The translations under genes were made by a program, and so were the position numbers. A stretch of 64,000 nt of DNA, taken from contig NZ_JBOJLM010000001.1 of the NCBI RefSeq assembly GCF_050750585.1, forward strand, positions 124,001 through 188,000, given 5' to 3'. Of this stretch, positions 8,984-16,438 are shown piece after piece (the stretch's first letter is position 1; every line of letters begins with the position of its first letter). The notes beneath the pieces were generated by a model. That model searched no databases. It worked only from the letters and a program-made list of their open reading frames with translations, and had not been told where the DNA came from. This DNA is from Salinimicrobium sp050750585 (lineage in GTDB: Bacteria; Bacteroidota; Bacteroidia; Flavobacteriales; Flavobacteriaceae).

Positions 8984-9014
8984 AAAAAGTCCTGCACAGT
9001 GTGCAGGACTTTTT
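8984..9014. terminator. Bidirectional terminator between tdh and cspA
   Basis: A perfect 14-bp stem (8984-8997 with 9001-9014) with a 3-base loop has A-runs on one side and T-runs on the other, so it can stop both convergent genes. Confidence 0.9.
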
Positions 9015-9037
9015 GATTGAGCTAAAAACTAATATGA

Positions 9038-9232
9038 TTAGTTGATTACGCGCACTCTAGTTGCGGTCAATCCTTTTCTTCCTTCTTCTTCCTCATACTC
9101 AACTTTGTCTCCTTCATTAAGAGTTTCTCCGTTAAGTCCTGTAACGTGAACAAAGATGTCTCTTCCTGTGTCGTCGTTGGTGATGAATCCGTAACCTTTT
9201 GATTCATTGAAAAATTTAACTGTACCTTCCAT
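9038..9232 (-). CDS. Cold-shock domain protein
   Basis: The 64-residue protein is a complete single cold-shock domain: MEGTVKFFN at the start, RNP1-like KGYGFI at about 14-19 and RNP2-like DIFVHV at about 27-32. These proteins bind single-stranded RNA or DNA and melt RNA structure. An open frame extends 10 codons upstream, but the ATG at 9232 matches the family N-terminus. A -7 box lies 28 bp upstream. The expected T-rich leader is short, so there is no sign of the long cold-shock leader of E. coli cspA. Confidence 0.93.
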   Translation of the reverse strand: MEGTVKFFNESKGYGFITNDDTGRDIFVHVTGLNGETLNEGDKVEYEEEEGRKGLTATRVRVIN

Positions 9233-9259
9233 TGTAAAAAAATAATAATTAATAAAGTA

Positions 9260-9267
9260 CAAACATA
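9260..9267 (-). promoter_or_regulatory. -7 promoter box for the cold-shock gene
   Basis: CAAACATA on the plus strand reads TATGTTTG on the coding strand, matching TAnnTTTG, 28 bp before the start codon. Confidence 0.55.
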
Positions 9268-9333
9268 ATCCAATTATTGAAACAGGGGTTAATCAAATTG
9301 TTATTTATTTCTAAAAATTTTAAAACGTGGCAG

Positions 9334-9579
9334 TTACTTCTTTTTCCGATCATTCATTTTCTTCAAATTTTCATCGGAAAGCGTGTAATCTTTTAATTTT
9401 TTTCCGCGCCAGCGAAGTACCAGGAACATAGGTAAGAGAAAGAAAACTGTCGCAAGCACAGAGAGCCCAACAATCCTGTCTCCTAATGTCTGATCATCCT
9501 GCATTATATAAAATCCCGCTAAAAAGGAGATCCCGATTAAAATGGCTACTATTTGGGTAAGAATGGATAAAACTTTCAT
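9334..9579 (-). CDS. Small two-helix membrane protein
   Basis: The 81-residue product has helices at about 4-25 and 36-55 and a strongly basic C-terminal tail (RWRGKKLKDY, then NDRKKK), which should stay in the cytoplasm. Its ATG overlaps the stop of the ClC gene by 4 bp, so it is translated with it. The function is unknown; it could modulate the transporter, but nothing in the sequence shows that. Confidence 0.7.
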   Translation of the reverse strand: MKVLSILTQIVAILIGISFLAGFYIMQDDQTLGDRIVGLSVLATVFFLLPMFLVLRWRGKKLKDYTLSDENLKKMNDRKKK

Positions 9580-11369
9580 ACTGTTACTTCTATTAACTTC
9601 TTCCTGTAGGCAGTAAGAAGCTTAGATTTTGATACAAACCCAAGATACTTATTCTTTCGCACTACCGGAAGGTTCCAGGCATCAGTTTCCTGAAATTTTT
9701 TCATTATGGTTTTTGGGCTGTCTTTTTCTTCATCAATGATATCGGGTGCTGCCTGCATAAGTTCTTCAATCTTTACGCTGTCGTAAAGTTTTTTGTCAAA
9801 CATTATTGGCCTTATGTCATCCAGCAATAGCACACCCATAAAGTTATTGTCGCTATCTACAACTGGAAAAATATTCCGTGATGATTTTACCACACCTTCC
9901 TTCACAATTTCACCCAAAGTCATGCCTGTCTTTAAAGTAACAAAGTTCCTTTCTATAACCTGCTTTATATTCATAAGGGTAAGCACTGCATGATCTTTAT
10001 TATGTGTGATCAGCTCTCCGCGTTTTGCCAGTTCACTGGTGTATACTGAATGTGGCAGGAACCTGGTAGTGATCATAAAAGATATTGCTGAAGTGATCAT
10101 GAGCGGCACAAAAAGTTCGTATCCATGAGTGAGCTCAGCAATCAGGAAGATGGCTGTAAGAGGTGCCTGAAGCACTCCCGCCATTAGTCCGGCCATTCCC
10201 ACCAGAGTGAAATTACTTACTGACAATGGACTTCTTAATACATTAATGTGATTCATGAACAAAGCAAAGCAATGCCCCATAGTGCTCCCCATAAATAGAA
10301 CGGGAGCAAATATCCCTCCAATACCTCCTGCGTTAAAAGTAAGCGAAGTCGCTACGATTTTGAAGATCACCAGCCCGGCCAGAAGGGCAATGATCACCCA
10401 AAAATTGTCGAGGTATTCATTGAACAAGCTACTGCCCAGCGCTTCAAGATAATCTTCTTGCAGCAAATTATTTATTACGTTGTAACCTTCACCATAAAGT
10501 GGCGGAATGAGAAAAAGAAGCGCTCCCAGTAGTCCTCCTCCCACAAGTAAACGATGAAACGGAGATTCAAGCTGCTTAAATAATTTATTGATCCAGAAAT
10601 AAACTTTTGTAAAGTAGATGGAGCAGAGGCTTGCCAGTACGCCCAGGAGGATGTAATAAGGCACATCACTCATTTCAAAGCTGTCTTTAAGGCTAAAAGG
10701 CAAAATAATATCTGAACCAAAGAAAAAGTACGAAGTAAGTATAGCAGAAACTGAAGCCAGTAACAAGGGCAGAAGCGATGCAAGAGTGAGGTCCAGGCTA
10801 AAAACTTCAATGGCGAATATAATTGCCGCAATAGGAGCCTTGAAGATACTTGACATGGCACCGGCTGCCGCACAACTTATTAATAAGGTGCGGGTTGCCT
10901 GGTTCATATTAAAAGCTCTCGAAATATTTGAACCCAGGGAAGCTCCTGTTGCTACTGTTGGGCCTTCCAGCCCTACCGATCCTCCAAACCCTACTGTGAT
11001 AGGCGCTGTGAGTATGGAAGCATACATTTGCATGGGCTTCATAAGCCCTTTTTTCTTTGAAATGGCGTACAAAGTTGAAGGGATACCGTGCCCTATAGGA
11101 TGTCTTATCCCATATCTTGCTATGAGTAGGGTGAGTGCCAACCCAACTATAGGGAAAATGAAATAAAAGGCATGATGATAGTTTACAATTAATTCCCCTT
11201 CAAGTAAACGCTGAATAAAGTGGGTGAGGTTCTTGATCACCACGGCTGCCAAACCTGCAGTAAAACCTATGAGTGCCGCCAGTATCATTACGAACTGTTG
11301 CAAAGAAAGGTGTTTGGTTCTCCAAATCAAAAACCTTGTAAATAAAGGATTCCTGCTCTTAGTACTCAT
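9576..11369 (-). CDS. ClC-family chloride channel/transporter with C-terminal CBS pair
   Basis: The 597-residue protein has the ClC fold over about residues 20-440 and two CBS domains over about 455-590. The three anion-site motifs are present: GHGIP, GLEGP and GGIGGIFAP. The Glu of GLEGP is the gating glutamate. The second, internal proton glutamate of E. coli ClC (second Glu of IIEEM) is Val here (FAIEV), as in vertebrate ClC channels. CBS domains usually bind nucleotides and tune activity. It forms a two-gene operon with the small membrane protein downstream. Confidence 0.9.
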   Translation of the reverse strand: MSTKSRNPLFTRFLIWRTKHLSLQQFVMILAALIGFTAGLAAVVIKNLTHFIQRLLEGELIVNYHHAFYFIFPIVGLALTLLIARYGIRHPIGHGIPSTLYAISKKKGLMKPMQMYASILTAPITVGFGGSVGLEGPTVATGASLGSNISRAFNMNQATRTLLISCAAAGAMSSIFKAPIAAIIFAIEVFSLDLTLASLLPLLLASVSAILTSYFFFGSDIILPFSLKDSFEMSDVPYYILLGVLASLCSIYFTKVYFWINKLFKQLESPFHRLLVGGGLLGALLFLIPPLYGEGYNVINNLLQEDYLEALGSSLFNEYLDNFWVIIALLAGLVIFKIVATSLTFNAGGIGGIFAPVLFMGSTMGHCFALFMNHINVLRSPLSVSNFTLVGMAGLMAGVLQAPLTAIFLIAELTHGYELFVPLMITSAISFMITTRFLPHSVYTSELAKRGELITHNKDHAVLTLMNIKQVIERNFVTLKTGMTLGEIVKEGVVKSSRNIFPVVDSDNNFMGVLLLDDIRPIMFDKKLYDSVKIEELMQAAPDIIDEEKDSPKTIMKKFQETDAWNLPVVRKNKYLGFVSKSKLLTAYRKKLIEVTV

Positions 11370-11377
11370 AGTAATAA

Positions 11378-11406
11378 AGAAAAAAATGTCCTGCCAGGCA
11401 GGACAT
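11378..11406 (-). terminator. Terminator of aspS
   Basis: A perfect 9-bp stem (11386-11394 with 11398-11406) is followed on the minus strand by a T-rich run (11378-11385). It is 6 bp after the aspS stop. Confidence 0.85.
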
Positions 11407-11411
11407 CGATA

Positions 11412-13166
11412 TTAGGAGTTAACTTGTAACTTTAAATTTAGTTCTTTAAGCTGATCTTCACTTATTCTTGCCGGAGCATCGATCATCACATCGCGGCCCG
11501 AGTTATTCTTAGGGAAAGCGATGTAATCACGTATAGTTTCCTGTCCACCCAGTATGGCAACCAGCCTGTCAAAACCAAAGGCTATACCACCATGCGGTGG
11601 TGCGCCAAATTGGAATGCATCCATGAGAAACCCGAATTGTGCTTTAGCTTCTTCGGGTGTGAAACCAAGATGGTTGAACATCATTGCCTGCGTATTCTTA
11701 TCATGAATTCTTATGGAGCCTCCTCCAATCTCGTTTCCATTGAGCACCAGGTCATAGGCATTGGCTCTAACTTTCCCCGGTTCGGTGTCAAGTAACTTGA
11801 TGTCTTCGGGTTTGGGGGAAGTGAAAGGGTGGTGCATGGCGTGATATCTTTCTGTTTCTTCATCCCACTCCAAAAGTGGAAAATCAACCACCCATAGTGG
11901 TGCAAATTCATCGGCTTTCCTTAATCCCAATTCATTACCCAGGTGCATTCTTAGAGCACTTAACTGGGTTCGGGTTTTATCAGCATCACCGGCCATTACC
12001 AGGATAAGGTCTCCTGCTTTTGCTCCAGTTCTCTCTGCCCATGCTTTAAGGTTTTCTTCCGAATAAAATTTGTCAACTGAAGATTTCAGAGATCCGTCTT
12101 CGTTGTATTTTGCCCAAACCAAGCCGTTAGCACCAATCTGAGGTCTTTTTACCCACTCAATAAGTTTATCGATCTCTTTTCTTGTATAGGAAGCAGCACC
12201 CGGAACCGCGATTCCTACTACCAGTTCCTGTTGGTCAAAAACATTGAAGCCTTTGTTCTTGGCCAGGTCATCAAGTTCGCCGAATTCCATTCCAAAACGA
12301 ATGTCGGGCTTGTCATTTCCGTATTTCTTCATGGCCTGCTCATAGGTCATGCGCGGAAATTCTGTAATCTCAACGTCTTTAACTGCTTTGATGAGGTTAC
12401 GTGTAAAATCTTCAAACATGTTTAAGATATCTTCCTGCTCCACAAAAGCCATTTCACAGTCTATTTGTGTGAACTCCGGCTGCCTGTCTGCACGCAGATC
12501 TTCATCTCTAAAACATTTTACGATCTGGAAATATTTATCCATCCCGCCTACCATAAGCAGTTGCTTAAAAGTTTGTGGCGACTGCGGTAAAGCGTAAAAT
12601 TGTCCTTCATTCATGCGGCTGGGAACCACAAAATCTCTGGCACCTTCGGGCGTAGATTTAATTAGTACAGGAGTTTCAACCTCAATAAATCCTTTTTCTG
12701 ATAAAAGTTTACGCACTTCCATAGCCACTTTGCTGCGGAAGATGAGTTTGTTCTTCACCGGGTTACGTCTTATGTCGAGGTAACGATACTTCATCCTGAG
12801 GTCTTCCCCTCCATCAGTTTCATCTTCTATAGTAAACGGCGGAAGTTGAGCCGAATTAAGAATATTTAGCTCTGAAACCAGGATCTCCACATCACCAGTC
12901 GGCATGTTAGGGTTTTTGGATTCCCGCTCAATGACTTCTCCTTTCACCTGAACCACAAACTCGCGACCCAGCTGTGAAGCTTTTTCTATGATCTCTTTAG
13001 GAGTTCGTTTCTCGTCAAAAATAAGCTGGGTAAGTCCATACCTGTCCCGTAGATCAACCCACACCATAAATCCCTTATCCCTGGTCTTTTGTACCCATCC
13101 TGAGAGGGTTACTTGCTTTCCTTGGTCTTCTATTCTTAATTCCCCGCAGGTATGACTTCTGTACAT
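11412..13166 (-). CDS. aspS: Aspartyl-tRNA synthetase
   Basis: The 584-residue class II synthetase charges tRNA-Asp. It has the N-terminal OB fold that reads the anticodon (TLSGWVQKTRDKGFMVWVDL), motif 2 FRDEDLRADRQPEF near residue 215 and motif 3 GFDRLVAILGG near 535. The length is that of the bacterial type, with the GAD insertion in the middle of the catalytic domain. That type may be discriminating or may also charge tRNA-Asn. A separate AsnRS is encoded at 38.3 kb, so a strict tRNA-Asp role is likely. It is a single-gene unit with its own promoter box and terminator. Confidence 0.97.
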   Translation of the reverse strand: MYRSHTCGELRIEDQGKQVTLSGWVQKTRDKGFMVWVDLRDRYGLTQLIFDEKRTPKEIIEKASQLGREFVVQVKGEVIERESKNPNMPTGDVEILVSELNILNSAQLPPFTIEDETDGGEDLRMKYRYLDIRRNPVKNKLIFRSKVAMEVRKLLSEKGFIEVETPVLIKSTPEGARDFVVPSRMNEGQFYALPQSPQTFKQLLMVGGMDKYFQIVKCFRDEDLRADRQPEFTQIDCEMAFVEQEDILNMFEDFTRNLIKAVKDVEITEFPRMTYEQAMKKYGNDKPDIRFGMEFGELDDLAKNKGFNVFDQQELVVGIAVPGAASYTRKEIDKLIEWVKRPQIGANGLVWAKYNEDGSLKSSVDKFYSEENLKAWAERTGAKAGDLILVMAGDADKTRTQLSALRMHLGNELGLRKADEFAPLWVVDFPLLEWDEETERYHAMHHPFTSPKPEDIKLLDTEPGKVRANAYDLVLNGNEIGGGSIRIHDKNTQAMMFNHLGFTPEEAKAQFGFLMDAFQFGAPPHGGIAFGFDRLVAILGGQETIRDYIAFPKNNSGRDVMIDAPARISEDQLKELNLKLQVNS

Positions 13167-13190
13167 AATCGTTTTGATCTTTTAGAGGGG

Positions 13191-13198
13191 CAAAAATA
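13191..13198 (-). promoter_or_regulatory. -7 promoter box for aspS
   Basis: CAAAAATA on the plus strand reads TATTTTTG on the coding strand, 25 bp before the aspS start. No good -33 TTTG was found at the usual distance. Confidence 0.5.
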
Positions 13199-13370
13199 AG
13201 AAGAACTCACGGGATTGAAAGAAGATTGGAAAAAGTAATCGAGAAAATTTGAATCTAAATGTAAAGAGGTGCCAAAAATGGCATTTTTGAGAGGCTCTTC
13301 CTGAAAATGTTTTGAGTTACAGGCTTTTGACTTTATTGTGGAGTCAAGTACCTATGATTATAACTTTTTC

Positions 13371-14229
13371 CCGCTGATCTCATGGACTTACGCATATCAT
13401 ATTTAGCAGCACGTTGACGCGGATTTGCTATCCGTGCCGGGCACAAACCTTATTTTGCCCCAAATCCACGAATACTATCTTTTTTTCTGAAGGATTGAAG
13501 ATTTACAACAAAATTTTCCCCACTGGTCAAGGATTTACTCAGATTATATTTAGCAGTACGTTGGCGCGGATTTGCAATCCGTACTGTTCACAATCAATTT
13601 TTTCGCCACAAATCCACGAATGTTTTTTCTAAAGTATTGATAATTTACAACACGATTTTTCCCGCTGATCTCACAGATTTACGCAGATCATTTTTAGCAG
13701 CACGTTGGCGCGGATTTGCAATCCGTACTGTTCACAATCAATTTTTTCGCCACAAATCCACGAATGTTTTTTCTAAGTATTGATAATTTACAATACGATT
13801 TTTCCCGCTGATCTCACAGATTTACGCAGATCATATTTAGCAGCACGTTGGCGCGGATTTGCAATCCGTGCCGTGCACAACCAACTTTGACCCACAAATC
13901 CACGAATTTCTCTGTTTTTCTGAAGGATTGAAAACTCATAAAGCATGATTTTTTCCCCGCTGATCTTATGGATTTATGCAGTTCATATTTAGCAACAAGT
14001 TGGCGCGGATTTGCAATCCGTGCCGTACACAATCAATTTTTCGCCACGAATCCATGAATTTCATCTGTTTTTTTCTGAAGTATTGAAGATTACAACACGA
14101 TTTTTCCGCTGATCTCACAGATTTACGCAGATCATATTTAGCAGCACGTTAGCGCGGATTTGTAATCCGTGCCGGGCACAAACCTTATTTTGCCATAAAT
14201 CCACAAATTTTTTTCTAAAGGATTTTTTT
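13371..14229. repeat. Six-copy tandem array of a 142-152 bp unit
   Basis: Units start at 13371, 13520, 13662, 13805, 13957 and 14106, judged by the block CCGCTGATCT or a close variant. Each unit holds, in order, that block, a TTACGCAGAT-like block, TTTAGCAGCACGTT, a palindrome with core CGGATTTGCAATCCG, CACAA, and CACAAATCCACGAAT, followed by T-rich sequence and a TATTGAAGATTTACAA-like block. Copies 2, 3 and 4 are closest to each other. The gene-free interval 13167-14297 contains little else. Short open frames inside are artefacts of the repeat. Confidence 0.92.
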
Positions 14230-14247
14230 CAGCTAAAATTTCAGCAT

Positions 14248-14278
14248 AAAAAAAGCTGCACATCGCTGCGCAGCTTTT
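14248..14278 (-). terminator. Terminator of the proA-proB unit
   Basis: AAAAGCTGC at 14251-14259 pairs with GCAGCTTTT at 14270-14278. On the minus strand the stem is followed by a T-run, 20 bp after the proB stop. Confidence 0.75.
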
Positions 14279-14297
14279 CTATGAATATCAATATAGT

Positions 14298-15119
14298 CTA
14301 GTGATGAATTCTTGTAAAGTGTACCTTATCGTTAATAGCATTAAGGATAAAGTTGTCATCAAGACCATTCACGATCCAGGTTTCAATCTTGGCTTTTTGA
14401 GTGATCTCGGCAGCCGAAACTTTGGATTCCATCCCGCCGGTACCGTGGGTAGATTTTGTCTCGCTCATTACTTCTTTCTTGAGCTCTGCCAAATCACTTA
14501 CTTTACGGATTGTTTCCGGAGTTTTAGCTTCAATTGTACCTTTTTTGTAGACACCATGCGTGTTAGTGGCAATGATAAATAAATCTACGTCAAGTAAAGC
14601 TGCTGTTTGTGCAGCAAGATTGTCATTGTCGCCAAACTTTATAGCATCGGTAGAAGAGGTGTCATTCTCATTAATAATAGGAATGTAATCATTCTTTACC
14701 AGCACATTTACAGTGTTGACGATGTTTTGTCGGGAATCTTCATTGCTAAAGTCGTTTGGCGATAGCAAACACTGCCCTATCAACAACCCAAGTTCCCTGA
14801 AGCTTTCCTGGAAAATACGCATAAGGTGCGGCTGGCCAATAGATGCTAAAGCCTGCTTTACATCTATATTCTCGCCACTGCGTTCCAGGTTCACAAATTG
14901 CTTGGCTACAGCTACAGCCCCTGAACTGATGATCACGAACTCGTAATCATCTTTTAAGGTGGCGATCTGCCGGCCTATATCTTCAATTTTTCCTCTCGAA
15001 ATATGGTCGGTTTCTTTGGTTAGCGTATTAGAACCTAATTTTAAAAGTATCCTCTTTTTCTTCTTTGGAGTTTCCATTTGTATATTATTCTGTTCTAAAA
15101 TTTTATCGAGTTTGTCCAT
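14298..15119 (-). CDS. proB: Glutamate 5-kinase without PUA domain
   Basis: The protein phosphorylates glutamate in the first step of proline synthesis. It is an amino-acid kinase fold: LLKLGSNTLT near the N-terminus, SSGAVAVA, INENDTSSTDAIKFGDND for substrate and Mg-ATP, and THGTGGMESKV near the end. It has 273 residues (259 if the internal ATG at 15077, METPKKKKR, is the true start); the E. coli enzyme is about 367 because of a C-terminal PUA domain, which is absent here. The longer start overlaps the proA stop by 17 bp, fitting coupled translation; I keep it but am not certain. Confidence 0.9.
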   Translation of the reverse strand: MDKLDKILEQNNIQMETPKKKKRILLKLGSNTLTKETDHISRGKIEDIGRQIATLKDDYEFVIISSGAVAVAKQFVNLERSGENIDVKQALASIGQPHLMRIFQESFRELGLLIGQCLLSPNDFSNEDSRQNIVNTVNVLVKNDYIPIINENDTSSTDAIKFGDNDNLAAQTAALLDVDLFIIATNTHGVYKKGTIEAKTPETIRKVSDLAELKKEVMSETKSTHGTGGMESKVSAAEITQKAKIETWIVNGLDDNFILNAINDKVHFTRIHH

Positions 15120-16299
15120 TTCCGTGAATATACCATTTGTTGGTTACCAGGTGCTGAAGCCCTATTGGCCCCCGCTGGTGTAATTTATCTGTACTAATGG
15201 CAAGTTCTCCACCAAGTCCTAATTGTCCGCCATCAGTAAATCTTGTTGAAGCATTATGGTAAACCGCTGCATTATCAACATTTTCCATGAATTTTTGTGC
15301 TTCCTTGTCATCTTTTGAAATAATAGATGCCGAATGCCCGCCAGAATACTTGTTGATCTTGGCAATAGCTTCGGTTACAGAATCTACTTCCCCTATCAAT
15401 GCTTTATAGTCGAGAAATTCTTCATACCATTCATCTTCACTGTTAAGAGGTCGGGTGCCATTTAAATCTTCAAGAGATTTGTCGGCAATTACTTCTACAT
15501 TGTGCTCCTTCAGGGTATTTAAAAGTTCCTTTATGAACTCTTTTTTATTCGGAAGCCTTGAATCGATCAATACTTTATCTACGGCGTTACAGGCAGAAAT
15601 TTTCCCTGTTTTTCCGTTTAAGATCACATCGATAGCAATATCTGTATCGGCATTTTCGTGAATGTAGACAAAGTTGTTCCCGCGTCCGCTCACAATCACC
15701 TGTGCCGAAGAATTTTCTTTAACGAATTTGATAAGGCGTTCTCCGCCACGTGGTACCACAAGGTCTACACGCTGATTTGGGTTAGCGAGAAATTCCTGAG
15801 TTTGTTTTCTGTCAAACTGAAGGTATTCTACCCAGTTTGGAGAAATATTGTTCTCTTCAAGAGCCTGGTGCCAAAGTTTTACAATTTCCAGGTTTGAATT
15901 AAGGGATTCTTTTCCTCCTTTAAGAAGGATCTTGTTTCCCGATTTAAAGGCGATCCCTGCAGCTTCAACAGTTACATCGGGTCTTGATTCATAAATGATC
16001 ATTACGGTACCAAAAGATGCGGTTCTGTTGTATACCTGCATGCCGTTCTCATGCTTAAAGTTGAATCTTTCCACTCCTACCGGGTCTTCCTGGGAAGCCA
16101 GGTGCTTTAAGGAGCTTATCATGCCTTCAATTTTGGCATCATCCACTTTTAATCGGTCTTCCATGGCCAAATCTTCCCCAGAATAGCTGTCGAGGTCGAT
16201 CTTATTTGCTTTTAAAATATTGTCTTTTTCCTTTTCCACAAGATTTGCCATTGAGACCAAAACTGCGTTACGTTCATCAATGGTTAACTGAGTGTTCAT
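15103..16299 (-). CDS. proA: Gamma-glutamyl phosphate reductase
   Basis: The 398-residue enzyme reduces gamma-glutamyl phosphate to the semialdehyde with NADPH, the second step of proline synthesis. It belongs to the aldehyde dehydrogenase superfamily: YESRPDVTVEAAGIAFKSGN near 107, the nucleotide region VDLVVPRGG, and the catalytic Cys in SACNAVDKVL near 237. The C-terminal GELAISTDKLHQRGPIGL is typical. The gene order is proA then proB, reversed from E. coli. The 17-bp overlap makes the two genes a unit. Confidence 0.95.
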   Translation of the reverse strand: MNTQLTIDERNAVLVSMANLVEKEKDNILKANKIDLDSYSGEDLAMEDRLKVDDAKIEGMISSLKHLASQEDPVGVERFNFKHENGMQVYNRTASFGTVMIIYESRPDVTVEAAGIAFKSGNKILLKGGKESLNSNLEIVKLWHQALEENNISPNWVEYLQFDRKQTQEFLANPNQRVDLVVPRGGERLIKFVKENSSAQVIVSGRGNNFVYIHENADTDIAIDVILNGKTGKISACNAVDKVLIDSRLPNKKEFIKELLNTLKEHNVEVIADKSLEDLNGTRPLNSEDEWYEEFLDYKALIGEVDSVTEAIAKINKYSGGHSASIISKDDKEAQKFMENVDNAAVYHNASTRFTDGGQLGLGGELAISTDKLHQRGPIGLQHLVTNKWYIHGNGQTR

Positions 16300-16373
16300 T
16301 CGTTGAATTTTAATTAATAATTAAATTGTTCCTGCCCTAAGTGTCCAAACACTTTGCCAGACTCCCCATATAG

Positions 16374-16403
16374 AAAAAAACCTCCAGATTTATCCAGAGG
16401 TTT
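16374..16403 (-). terminator. Terminator of the RND efflux operon
   Basis: AAACCTC at 16378-16384 pairs with GAGGTTT at 16397-16403, followed on the minus strand by a T-run. An AAAAATGGCATTTT palindrome (16419-16432) lies between the stop codon and this stem. Confidence 0.7.
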
Positions 16404-16438
16404 ATAATATTCAGGTTCAAAAATGGCATTTTAAGCAG

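Noticed and set aside
13814..14032. Short open frames in the repeat array (also 13414-13632)
   Set aside because: They lie wholly inside the tandem repeat, follow its copies and have no family look.
13371..14229. CRISPR array
   Set aside because: The repeat unit is about 145 bp and whole units resemble each other; there are no short repeats with unique spacers and no cas genes.
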